DNA from: Paraphoma chrysanthemicola
Lineage: Eukaryota; Ascomycota; Dothideomycetes; Pleosporales; Phaeosphaeriaceae
Direction: 5' to 3'
Assembly (NCBI GenBank): GCA_020744225.1
Contig: JAGMWG010000010.1
Location: forward strand, 682,001 to 746,000
DNA: 64,000 bases
The position numbers were made by a program, and so were the translations under genes. Every line of letters begins with the position of its first letter. The stretch's first letter is position 1. Under the pieces are notes generated by a model. That model was not told the DNA's origin and did no database searches. It saw only the letters and a program-made list of their open reading frames with translations. Shown piece by piece: positions 55,576 to 64,000 of this stretch.

Positions 55576-57973
55576 CACCCTTTCTTACGTCTCAACAAAA
55601 GCAACTCACGGCGGTAATACTGATTTAAAGCGTTCCGTCACGACTTTTACTTACGCACTCACGATACCATTTATGGATCTTATGGAGGTATGCTCCGCAG
55701 TCGCAGGTTGCATTCGCAGTCTGCGTTTGCTCACGAGTACTGATCATGCGCATTATTCATTATGTTCATGCCGCTGTCATTACACTTCGAAGCGTGTTTC
55801 CTAGATTTTGCTATCTTTCTGACATTCTCTCGAAACAATTTCCTTGCCAAAACTTCTCGTTCGTTTCTTCTTTGGAATTGCGTGTCCACGTTACGCTTCT
55901 CATGAAAGTCGAGATGTGACGAGCAAATTACCTAATGTCTTACTATTACTACCTTAACGACCTGTTGAAGAAGTTATTATTGTTTCCTTCACTTCGCAAA
56001 CCATTGGGTCGCAGGCTTTGATGCCCGCTCCCGCACATGTACGATATATGCGATTCGAGCTTTCCTGCATAACGGCCTCTGTACAAAAGCAACTATCAGC
56101 AACAGTAGCTATAGTAGAAATCATGCACAGCCTATCAGTGCGCATTTCCAGCATCATTCTGGTTTCTCAGGCAGCCAGCTCTCTCAGTACCATGTTACAC
56201 TTCGCACCTGCACGTCAATGTACGTAACCTGTCGTCCATTCAACTAGCGAACTTCAGACTCTCACGACGTCAGCTTGCTGCAGGTCGGCTCAGAAGGTCG
56301 ATGAAAATCTGGTTGACGGCCAAATGCGGGCGCGAGCGGCGACTTTTTACAGCAGAATCGCGACACAAACAACGGGTCTTGTTTCACCTATGAATACCTT
56401 ACAAGCTCCATGTACCACAGCCGTTCGTACCATCTAGGATTCCACATGACCGCTGAAGCAGGGGGTTCTTCCGCTTCCCCAAATGCTGACGACCAAATCT
56501 GCAAGTAAGCGCCCTCCCACATCCACGTCTCCTCTACCCCATTTGGGCGCCTTGACACGGCTCGAAGCTCGACAACAATGACAAAAAGGACGAAGAAAGG
56601 GGCAGGGAAATGCCCATCTAAACGGGACAAGATCACGGTGAAACACGCAATTGGCCGACGCGGCTTCTCGACAAATGACTCGAGCTGCATGTTGAGGCTG
56701 CGAACTCTGCTGCAGCACGAAAGGAGACTGTACATGACGCCAACGCAAGATGCATGCACGCTTCGACCATCGTGCAGCTACATGGAGCCCCAACAACAAC
56801 ACAAAACAACGCGCCCGCGCCCAACCAACTTAGCCGTGCGGATTACGGCGCGCGAGCGCATTGCAGCATCCTGAAGAGCAATGCTGCTGAATCTTGCTCT
56901 CCGGTCACCGAGTAAGTCAATAGTCGTGATTTGAATTGATGTCGGATTCAAATCCCCGCTGCGGCCCGTGAAACAGTGCGAACGTACCATTTTTGCGGAC
57001 CAAAGTCCCGGAATAGGTGTTTGCGTTGTAGATCAGTGTTTCGAGTTTTTAAATTGCCAATAATTGCTCTTTTCTCGGGGATTTTGAGCAGAGTGGGCGA
57101 AGCATCTTCCCTGTTCCGCCGCTTTTTGGTGCACACGTAAGGAAACACGACCTCGGCGCATGGACCAGCCGTTCTGTCTCCGCCGATCCGAGAATGCTGA
57201 GTGGTTGGTGGGTCGGAGGCGTGGGATTGGCTGTCTGTTTTTGTGTGCCGGCACAAGGGAAAGTGAGAAGTGCGCACATTTGTGCGATATTGCGCATACA
57301 ATAGAGAGCGATATGACGTTGTTGGAAAAGCCTAGATTAAAATAACGCTATATGATCGTCCTGAGTAGTCGTACTCTTACTTGTACCTGAAGATCATAAA
57401 TGCTGTGATATATTACCCGATGTTCCATACATGCGGCGTGGCAATTGCCATGCTAAGATGTGCCTGGTACTTAATGCGCCGCTTGGGATTTCGCTCGCTT
57501 GATTCTGGTCGTATATTAGCTACCTTGTTGTAGTTTCTCAGTGCACAAGGTGTGATTATAGCCTAAAGTAGTATTATGCGATCCAGATCCGGTGTGGCGT
57601 CTCCCTGTATGTACGGTAATATGGATCAGAATTGGTATTTTGTGGCAGGCGCTTAGGAAATTTAGGATGATTCGAAGCGGGATGATGCTCTTCAAATGCT
57701 AAGCTGGATAAATGCTACCAAGTCCGTTGCGCCGAATTCAAAGTCGCCCAGTTAATGCTGACATGGTATCAATGGTGTGCGAAAGTCGAACTGCACCCCC
57801 TATGAACAAAATTGGCACGCCGTTGCTATAATGCTTGAACCATAACCGTTAACGCCTCGCTTGTTACATGACGATAAGAGAACCGAAGCACAAGTGCCGC
57901 GTGTCTGTATCGTTGGTGTCTCGTTGCTAGCTGTAGGATGGTGGATCCTCTCAACGTGTAATCTCCTGAAGTC
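55576..57973. other. Intergenic, convergent 3' ends
   Basis: About 2.4 kb between the stops of the AT-hook and SUZ12-like genes. Frames up to 123 codons lack motifs. No gene is supported; a non-coding transcript cannot be excluded. Confidence 0.5.
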
Positions 57974-60241
57974 TCACCGAATCTGCTGCTTGCAAATGTT
58001 GCACGTCCAATGTTGACTTCGGAGGATGCGAGGGTCTTGGACGATATGCCACCGGTCTTTGATACAAGTGATATGATAATTCCGTCGAACGCAATCCTAA
58101 CCTCGTCAGTCTCTTCAAGACCGCAGTGCGTAGCATGACCCAAAGCTTACCATATTGCTGCATGCGAGCCACGAGAATTTGGTACGAGACGCGAGAGCAT
58201 CCTTGCCACACAAGCATAAGTCATATGGTGTATGTCCATTCGGCAATTTCTCCTGCCCAGTGTGCGGGTGTGTGTTAATGCTTGGCGTAGTCTCTACCAT
58301 TTCTGTGTCTCCGTCCGATTCAGCAGTAATTGGAGTCAAGTTGCCAGTCTCTGTTATTTTGGCTTTGCCTTTTCCTTTGTTACTCCCTCTGAAGGCTTTG
58401 TCTTGCGCGGTGAGCCCGCGTGTCAAAGAGTCCTCTGGACGGTCGATGCGCGATTCAAATTCGACGTCAAGCTCCGCTAGCTGTTGTGATAGCTCATCCG
58501 CATTCTCCGCAAAGACTGTATTCTGCGTGTCAACAAGCTCGAGACAGGCCAAGTACACCTCTCTAGAGATGATGTCGTCGGACATGACTTCGTCGAGCTT
58601 ATTTCTGTACGCATCAAACACGTTCTGTTCCCGAAGCCAGCTAGTGTGCGCTTTGGTAAATCGAAGGATTGCATCCCCAAGGTGGACGTCAGATCGCAAC
58701 TGCTCTTCCCACATGTGATCGTCCAGGGCTTTCAGTAGTTGTTTTGCTGGCTCTGGGACCTCTGACTCCTTGTCGTACTCTGCGGCGCGTCTCGATTTGA
58801 TCCATCGATCGTCTACCTCATCATCACTCTCACTGATACTCTCTCCTGTCTTTAAAGGTCGCCTACTACAACCTCGAACGAAGGTCACCCCTCCTGGTGC
58901 TGGAGGTACAACATATCTTCTTCTTTCTCGGGCTGGCATATCTTGGACATGTTCTGGTGGCTTGCGCTTCGGTATGGTTGGTATTCTTGGGGCTGTAGCA
59001 ACTGCATTCCGAGATGTGGTGTGTTTCTTTTCAAGCCTAGACAGCTTCTGAAAATCATCATTTCCCTCATTCAAATACCGAACTTGATCGAATGGTTGCT
59101 GAGGAGCTAGATTGCGGATGTCGTAGGGCTCGTCGGCCCGGGCGCTGGCTCGTTGCTCTGCCTTGTGATCGGTCACATCGCACTCAAACAACCATACATC
59201 GACTCCGTCGCGGTCGCGGCCCTTGTGTGTAGCTTGGTAGTGGAAGTAATCGTGCCAAGAATCCAAATGCATTCGAAGTTCATTTATGTCAGCGTACTTC
59301 CTCCGCTGGCATCCTTCATGTGGACAGACCAATTCTGTGCGCGTGATCCTTTCGCGTGAGTATGCGAAAACTACCATCACAGCTTGATGACTGTCCTGAT
59401 CGAGAGGTGGCGTAGGGTACGTCAAAGATTGTCGTGTCGCACGCAGTCGTTTGTTGTGCGTCGTAAGAATGGTCTCTCCACCAGTCAACGCCCAGTACAT
59501 TGTCACCTCTAGGCCGAAAGCTAGTTGGCCCTTCCAGTCTCGAAGGGGCAGAATAGTTCGTCCTGTAGGACATTTCAGAATGTTTGTCCAGGTCGTGGAA
59601 AGACGCGTAGATAGATCCTGGGTCGAAACCTCTCTTCTACTGAGATAACTGTACAGATCCTCTGCGGCGTTTTGTGTCTCGAGGTTTACACTAATGCTGA
59701 TTGAGTATGCGTCGCTAATCGTGATACTTCGTGGATTGCTGTCGAGGTTCTCAGGCCTGATTCTGATCGATTCTGTCTCCACTGACACTACCTTCCCTGA
59801 GGACTTGACCGAACTGGTCAAAGTGGCGTTTTGGGCCGGAATGCTCAGGCACGGCAAATCTGATGACGGAGAGAACACCGTAGCCTGAACTGTACCCTTC
59901 GCTCGGAGAAGAAGTTGTGCTTTTCTGGTAGGTTCTGCCTCCTCAAGGCGGGCTGGTTGGGTCTCATTGATTGATTTGATGCCATGGATGTCGAGGAAGA
60001 ACGACCCATTGAGTTTGCTTAGTTCGACCATTTCGTCTAGGCTGTCCCTGCAAGGAGGTTCCCAGGTCATGCGAAGATCAAATTTGTCTCGCAACCTGGT
60101 CGTGCTGTTGCTCTGTAGAAGGTGACGATGCACTTTGAACGCGCGCGTCAGATTTCGACTTAGGAAAACTGGCGCTCGCTTTGATGATAGATATTGGTAC
60201 AGTAAGATATTTCCGGTATACCTATCCTGCCGTCCAATCAT
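57974..60241 (-). CDS. SUZ12-like Polycomb (PRC2) subunit with C-terminal PHD-like finger
   Basis: Exons 60241-58151 and 58096-57974 on the minus strand give about 737 residues; the 54-nt intron has a GTAAGC donor and a TTAG acceptor. The N-terminal 300 residues (APVFLSRNLTRAF, FFLDIHGIKSI, LAFGLEVTMYW) fit the C2-like part of SUZ12. A C2H2-type zinc finger is at about 307-334 (LVCPHEGCQRRKYADINELR, then HLDSWHDYF). The VEFS box is at about 477-571 (DDRWIKSRRAAEYDKESEVP, FTKAHTSWLREQNVF). The last 60 residues read LCLCG, ACSNMDC, NYHITC and WTCNIC, a C4HC3 spacing like a PHD finger, completed only when the intron is removed. SUZ12 is a core scaffold of the H3K27 methyltransferase PRC2 in the nucleus. 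Confidence 0.88.
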
Positions 60242-61039
60242 GCTCTGTACATTGTCAGCTTTTGACACTCGCAACTTTGGTATGCGCTTGCCAACCGGTT
60301 TTACTCCAGCTGCACCCTACAGCAACTGAGCCGAGATCGAACAGAGTGAGATTTTTAGAGCTTTCATTGATTCCACAGCACGGACTAAGGGCGCGGTATG
60401 CGCAAAGGTTGAAAACAATTACTGGTTGCTTCGGACAATTCTCCGCAACCTTGGATTAGGCGCAAAGTGTTGTTCTGAGTTTCTGAGTGTTTTTCGGAAT
60501 GTTGATGTGCACAAGAAACACGTAGTTTGCCGATTTGAGATGGGTGTGACTCGAGAGGTGCGTGAGCGCAGTAATGTTGTTGCTGCCCCTAATGATGTTG
60601 TTTTGTTGACAACGCGCACCTTGATGGAAGGCGCACGCGTTTGTGGCAAGTGCAGTTGCTGCGGCGCTGCAATTGTATGCAGACCTCCACACCAATTACG
60701 ACCAGATTCTGGCTCGGGTAGTTGCAGCATGCATCGAATCACGGTGAAGGTCGGTAAGTGCGAGCTCGTCACATGATAGCGTGGATGATGCCAAGGAAAT
60801 CCAGCACAGACCACCTGCAGCCGCAGGGAAGGCGCATCATCGTCATCGCGAACTTCGAGATCCGCAAGCGTCCAGGCAATCACTTCATCTCTCACCCGTC
60901 AACAACCAGCGCATCGGACATCCTCGCGCAGGCGAGGGCGCAACCGAATAAACTCACATGATGCTATTTTGAAGATATTGGTCGCACCCCAATCTCCATT
61001 CGTAGTGCAGCGCCACTCAACTTAATTGTAGTTTAGGCC
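60242..61039. promoter_or_regulatory. Bidirectional promoter region
   Basis: About 800 bp between the divergent SUZ12-like and F-box genes. No specific element is identified and no gene supported. Confidence 0.35.
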
Positions 61040-63241
61040 ATGGCGGTCACATTGAAGCGCAAACGAGGCGCCATCTCGTACAAAGAGCCTAGCAGCGACG
61101 ATGACTTAACTGAAAGTTCTGATGGGGAAAAAAGAGTACAACGGAAGCGTTCAGTGCCGTCACGCAGATCAGCGAGGCATCGTGAGCACTCGCCACGCGA
61201 GACATCCCCAATTGCCAACAAAGGACCCTCCGCTAAAGCGCGAAGCTCTGGCCGTCACGGGCGTCGCAAGATATCATACAAAGACGTTAGCACAGACGAA
61301 GAGGAAGAAGATCCCGATGCCGAGTTTGAGGTGTCTGAAGACGAGCCGCCGCGGACCAAGCCGACCCGAACGACCGCACAATCACCCCGACCCTCAAAGA
61401 CTTCAAGCTCGAAGGGAAAGTCGCCACGAAAGCGAGCTCTGGGAGCGCCCCTGAGGCCAAACGAGGCACCAGCCGTTGTGACAGTGTCAATCTCGATACC
61501 CACGGATGGACACAAGCCGGCATGGGCCTCGTTACCATATCATGTGTTGCTACAGATCTTCGTCTACGCATCACACCCACTTCGAGACGAGAATATGAAG
61601 CCTACGGCCGAAATTTCTTGGCTAGTGCGCATGGCGCGAACGTGCTCTGCATTCACGAAACCGGCTCTGACTGCTTTATATCGCAACCCGCCCATCTTTG
61701 CGATGAGACAGTCACGCAAGGACTTGGTGCATCAGCTGATAACGCCTCCAAGCGACATACGCGATGACCACCGGGTTATGGTGAAGCGTCTGGAATTGGA
61801 TGCAACACAAATGACCGCGCTTACAGACCACGCAAACAGTGTCACGGATTTGGCCAGTCTAATACGTTCCTTGACAACTCTTCGCGAAATTGACATCTTC
61901 GACCCTGTCGATAGACCGCCTTTTCGGGAGCGGCTGCGACGACTGCGTAGATGGGTCTACCCGGCCGAGCTTTTTGAAGCCTTGCGAACAAGCGATCTGC
62001 GTCTTCAGAGCTGGCGATGGAACAGCAGGTTCTGCCAACATGGTCCTCTATGGATGAAAAGCATACATGGGGACTCTGCATTCCAAAGTTTGCGCGAGCT
62101 CACGCTCACCAAATTTCATCCCGCCGAGGTACCAGATAATCGTGGCGAAGAGGAAGACACTCAGGGCCAGCCTACAATGGAAGAGCTTGTAGCGTCTGCA
62201 GTAGTCGCTCTTCCCAACTTGAACGCCCTGTCTTTTGAGACATGCGGCATTGTTAGTGGCCGTCTCCTCCCACTTCTACCGGCAAACCTCGTAAGTCTTA
62301 ATATCACGAACTGCGGCGAGCTGCTTTCCGATGCGCTGCAAGCATTCCTGGCGACCAACGGAGCATTGTTGGAAGACCTCACCTTGAACCACAACCAGTC
62401 CTTGGATCTGTCTTTCTTAGTTGAACTGAAACAATCCTGCCCTAGACTGGAAGTATTGCGTATGGATATGACATACTACAGTTCCTTATCGATGTCATCT
62501 GATAATGAGCCCTTGTACGAGACTCTGCTTGGAGAATCTGAAAGACCTACTTGGCCTACCACGCTCCGTGTCCTTGATATGGAGTATCTTCGGAATTGGA
62601 ACTCAACAGCGGCTACCAACTTTTTCAGCTCGCTGATAGATGCGGCTGAGGAGTTGCCATTTCTCCGCGAGATTGTCATTATCGCCATGGTTAACACTGA
62701 TTGGCGCGAACGAGCAAAGTTCAGGATGAGGTGGACTGAGCAATTCAGAAAAGTGTTTGCGCGCAAGTGGCAGCCTCCGAACCCTCACCTCGTCTCTTTG
62801 AAAGCCTTTCGGGACTGGAAAATCCAAGGCCACAATGCCAAGTCTGAAACAGAGAAGAATGATTCACTCATTGAGGAGGTGGCGGACGGCGTGGGCGATG
62901 CGAAGCTCGACGATAGTGACAGCGATGCACCACTTCTTCAGACACGGAAATCGAAGCAGGACGACAAGTGGGACTCGAAGCGGCTACGCTCGCGCTCAAA
63001 GATCACCGGGAGCTACGACGAGTCATCCGCCGACGAGTCTGCGCCAGAGGAGTCAGGTTCCGATGACGAAGCCGTACGCTTTGTGCAAGGTCGCTGCCAC
63101 ACGGTCCTCTTCCGCATTGACAACTTCCGACCTCGAGAAGAGATTTTCGGGGAAGCAGACTTTCTAGATGCGGAGCCGAGCGGCGATGAGGAGTGGAACG
63201 GGAACGATGACCCCGACGATGAAGGCGGTTATGCTTGGTGA
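61040..63241 (+). CDS. F-box/LRR-like protein with acidic-basic tails
   Basis: Single exon of 733 residues from the ATG at 61040 (MAVTLKRKRGAISYK). The first 150 residues are charged and disordered, with basic clusters likely acting in nuclear localisation, and two similar segments (GAISYKEPSSDD and RKISYKDVSTDE). An F-box-like region follows (WASLPYHVLLQIFVYASHP, ARTCSAFTKPALTALYRNP). Residues 240-560 have leucine-rich-repeat-like periodicity (LRELTLTKFHPAEV, LNALSFETCGIV, LVSLNITNCGELL, LEVLRMDMTYY). The C-terminus is acidic. F-box/LRR proteins select substrates for SCF ubiquitin ligases; the substrate is unknown. Confidence 0.8.
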   Translation: MAVTLKRKRGAISYKEPSSDDDLTESSDGEKRVQRKRSVPSRRSARHREHSPRETSPIANKGPSAKARSSGRHGRRKISYKDVSTDEEEEDPDAEFEVSEDEPPRTKPTRTTAQSPRPSKTSSSKGKSPRKRALGAPLRPNEAPAVVTVSISIPTDGHKPAWASLPYHVLLQIFVYASHPLRDENMKPTAEISWLVRMARTCSAFTKPALTALYRNPPIFAMRQSRKDLVHQLITPPSDIRDDHRVMVKRLELDATQMTALTDHANSVTDLASLIRSLTTLREIDIFDPVDRPPFRERLRRLRRWVYPAELFEALRTSDLRLQSWRWNSRFCQHGPLWMKSIHGDSAFQSLRELTLTKFHPAEVPDNRGEEEDTQGQPTMEELVASAVVALPNLNALSFETCGIVSGRLLPLLPANLVSLNITNCGELLSDALQAFLATNGALLEDLTLNHNQSLDLSFLVELKQSCPRLEVLRMDMTYYSSLSMSSDNEPLYETLLGESERPTWPTTLRVLDMEYLRNWNSTAATNFFSSLIDAAEELPFLREIVIIAMVNTDWRERAKFRMRWTEQFRKVFARKWQPPNPHLVSLKAFRDWKIQGHNAKSETEKNDSLIEEVADGVGDAKLDDSDSDAPLLQTRKSKQDDKWDSKRLRSRSKITGSYDESSADESAPEESGSDDEAVRFVQGRCHTVLFRIDNFRPREEIFGEADFLDAEPSGDEEWNGNDDPDDEGGYAW

Positions 63242-63825
63242 TGTTACTTTTTTGATACCACAGGTTGATTTTGAACGGCGCCGGGCAGGATACACTAAGC
63301 ACTTATGGGTTTTGCGTCGGCATTTTCACTGTTCATCGCATCTGCATTGGAATGGCGCTGGGTGGCTGTCAACATAGAATCAGGGTATACCAGGCATGAT
63401 TGGGTCGATCAGGCGCAGCGGTTGGGCCACGAGACACAAAGTCTTGAATGCGTATCCCCAAGGGCACCAAAGCCATGAAGCTTATTGTATTACTATGTCA
63501 ACGGACTCTGCCGAGACTGATTGCACGTTCTTGTCCGTTTGTGGGTAGCGTGGGTATCGAAGCAGCTGAGAGTGCGGCGCAGAGGTTGCACCGCCACAGC
63601 AGCCTGACGTCGCCTTCCCGCTTCCACTCTGCGACCTAATAACCCAGACTGCTTGTCGCTCACTGCTCTGACCCGCCGGTTTCTTCATTTAAGTCCTCAG
63701 TGCGAAATCTCGAGCCTTACCCCCCCTCATTTCCTCTGCATCTGCGCGCCTTTGAGCATTCCCCCTCGGCCTTGCTCGTCTTCTACCCCGCCGTTCCTTG
63801 CTGCGATCTCGTCGCCGCCGTCAAC
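63242..63825. other. Intergenic
   Basis: About 580 bp between two plus-strand genes. C/T-rich before the next start, consistent with a promoter or 5' UTR. No gene supported. Confidence 0.5.
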
Positions 63826-64000
63826 ATGGCTGCGCCTACTCCGCCTCAACCGCCAGTATCGCCCGACTCTGGCCCAACAGACCCCACGCTACCGAAGCTG
63901 CCTGCGGGATGGATAGCACAATGGGACAACTCGTACGTCTTGCTCCACGATGGCGCGTGTCACTTGCACTGCCCCGCCGTCGCATCGCCATAAGCCCCGC
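63826..64000 (+). CDS. WW-domain protein, 5' end only
   Basis: The ATG at 63826 opens MAAPTPPQPPVSPDSG, leading to LPKLPAGWIAQWDNS, the start of a WW domain (LPxGW). A GTACGT donor at 63933 follows immediately, so exon 1 probably ends at 63932 and the rest lies outside the window. WW domains bind proline-rich partners. The product cannot be named from this fragment. Confidence 0.65.

Noticed and set aside
56850..56970. tRNA-like B-box sequence (GGATTCAAATCC)
   Set aside because: No matching A box, anticodon arm or acceptor stem of correct spacing could be drawn.
55576..57973. Several 60-120 codon frames on both strands
   Set aside because: None shows domain motifs or consistent splice signals; the region is called intergenic.

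Overview
The window looks like nuclear DNA of a filamentous ascomycete (Pezizomycotina, probably Dothideomycetes). Genes carry short GT-AG introns of about 40-90 nt with CTAAC/CTGAC-type branch sites. The gene content includes a Zn2Cys6 regulator, several HET-domain genes, a SUZ12-type Polycomb subunit, a Byr4/Bfa1-type septation regulator and fungal MFS transporters. Exon borders below were set by reading frame, splice signals and protein-family continuity; none is checked against transcripts.

Layout. 1-2.9 kb: 3' part of a KDM4/JHDM3-type JmjC-PHD histone demethylase. 3.2-10.3 kb: a compact accessory or catabolic group, with a Dal5-like anion permease divergent from a Zn2Cys6 regulator, a fumarylacetoacetate-hydrolase-family enzyme and a monocarboxylate-transporter-like MFS gene. 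10.8-13.0 kb: an intron-rich M6-type metallopeptidase fused to a ricin-B-type lectin domain. 14-20.4 kb: a cupin gene, an unknown proline/serine-rich protein, a tiny membrane protein, a ubiquitin-like/WLM metalloprotease and a LicD-family transferase. 21.4-22.6 kb: an intact HET gene. 23.2-36.6 kb: mostly housekeeping genes (Byr4/Bfa1-like, XRCC4-like, a possible AFF4/Ebp1-like elongation factor subunit, GABA transaminase, a sugar transporter).

36.6-48.3 kb is the accessory core. A gene-poor 3.5 kb stretch is followed by three further HET genes. The most interesting locus is 43.3-46.5 kb. There a secreted, cysteine-rich, single-pass membrane protein runs directly into a HET-domain reading frame through a shared cytoplasmic tandem repeat. 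The two frames are separated only by a 5-bp tandem duplication in repeat unit 2 (unit lengths 84, 89, 72 and 72 bp). This suggests a receptor-like HET protein (ectodomain, membrane segment, repeat linker, cell-death domain) that is broken, polymorphic or rejoined by splicing.

48.3-64 kb returns to conserved genes: SET2 (H3K36 methyltransferase), an AT-hook protein, a SUZ12-like PRC2 subunit whose last exon completes a C-terminal PHD-like zinc finger, an F-box/LRR-like protein, and the first exon of a WW-domain protein cut by the right edge. Three histone-modification genes (KDM4, SET2, SUZ12) therefore share the window, though they are not adjacent.
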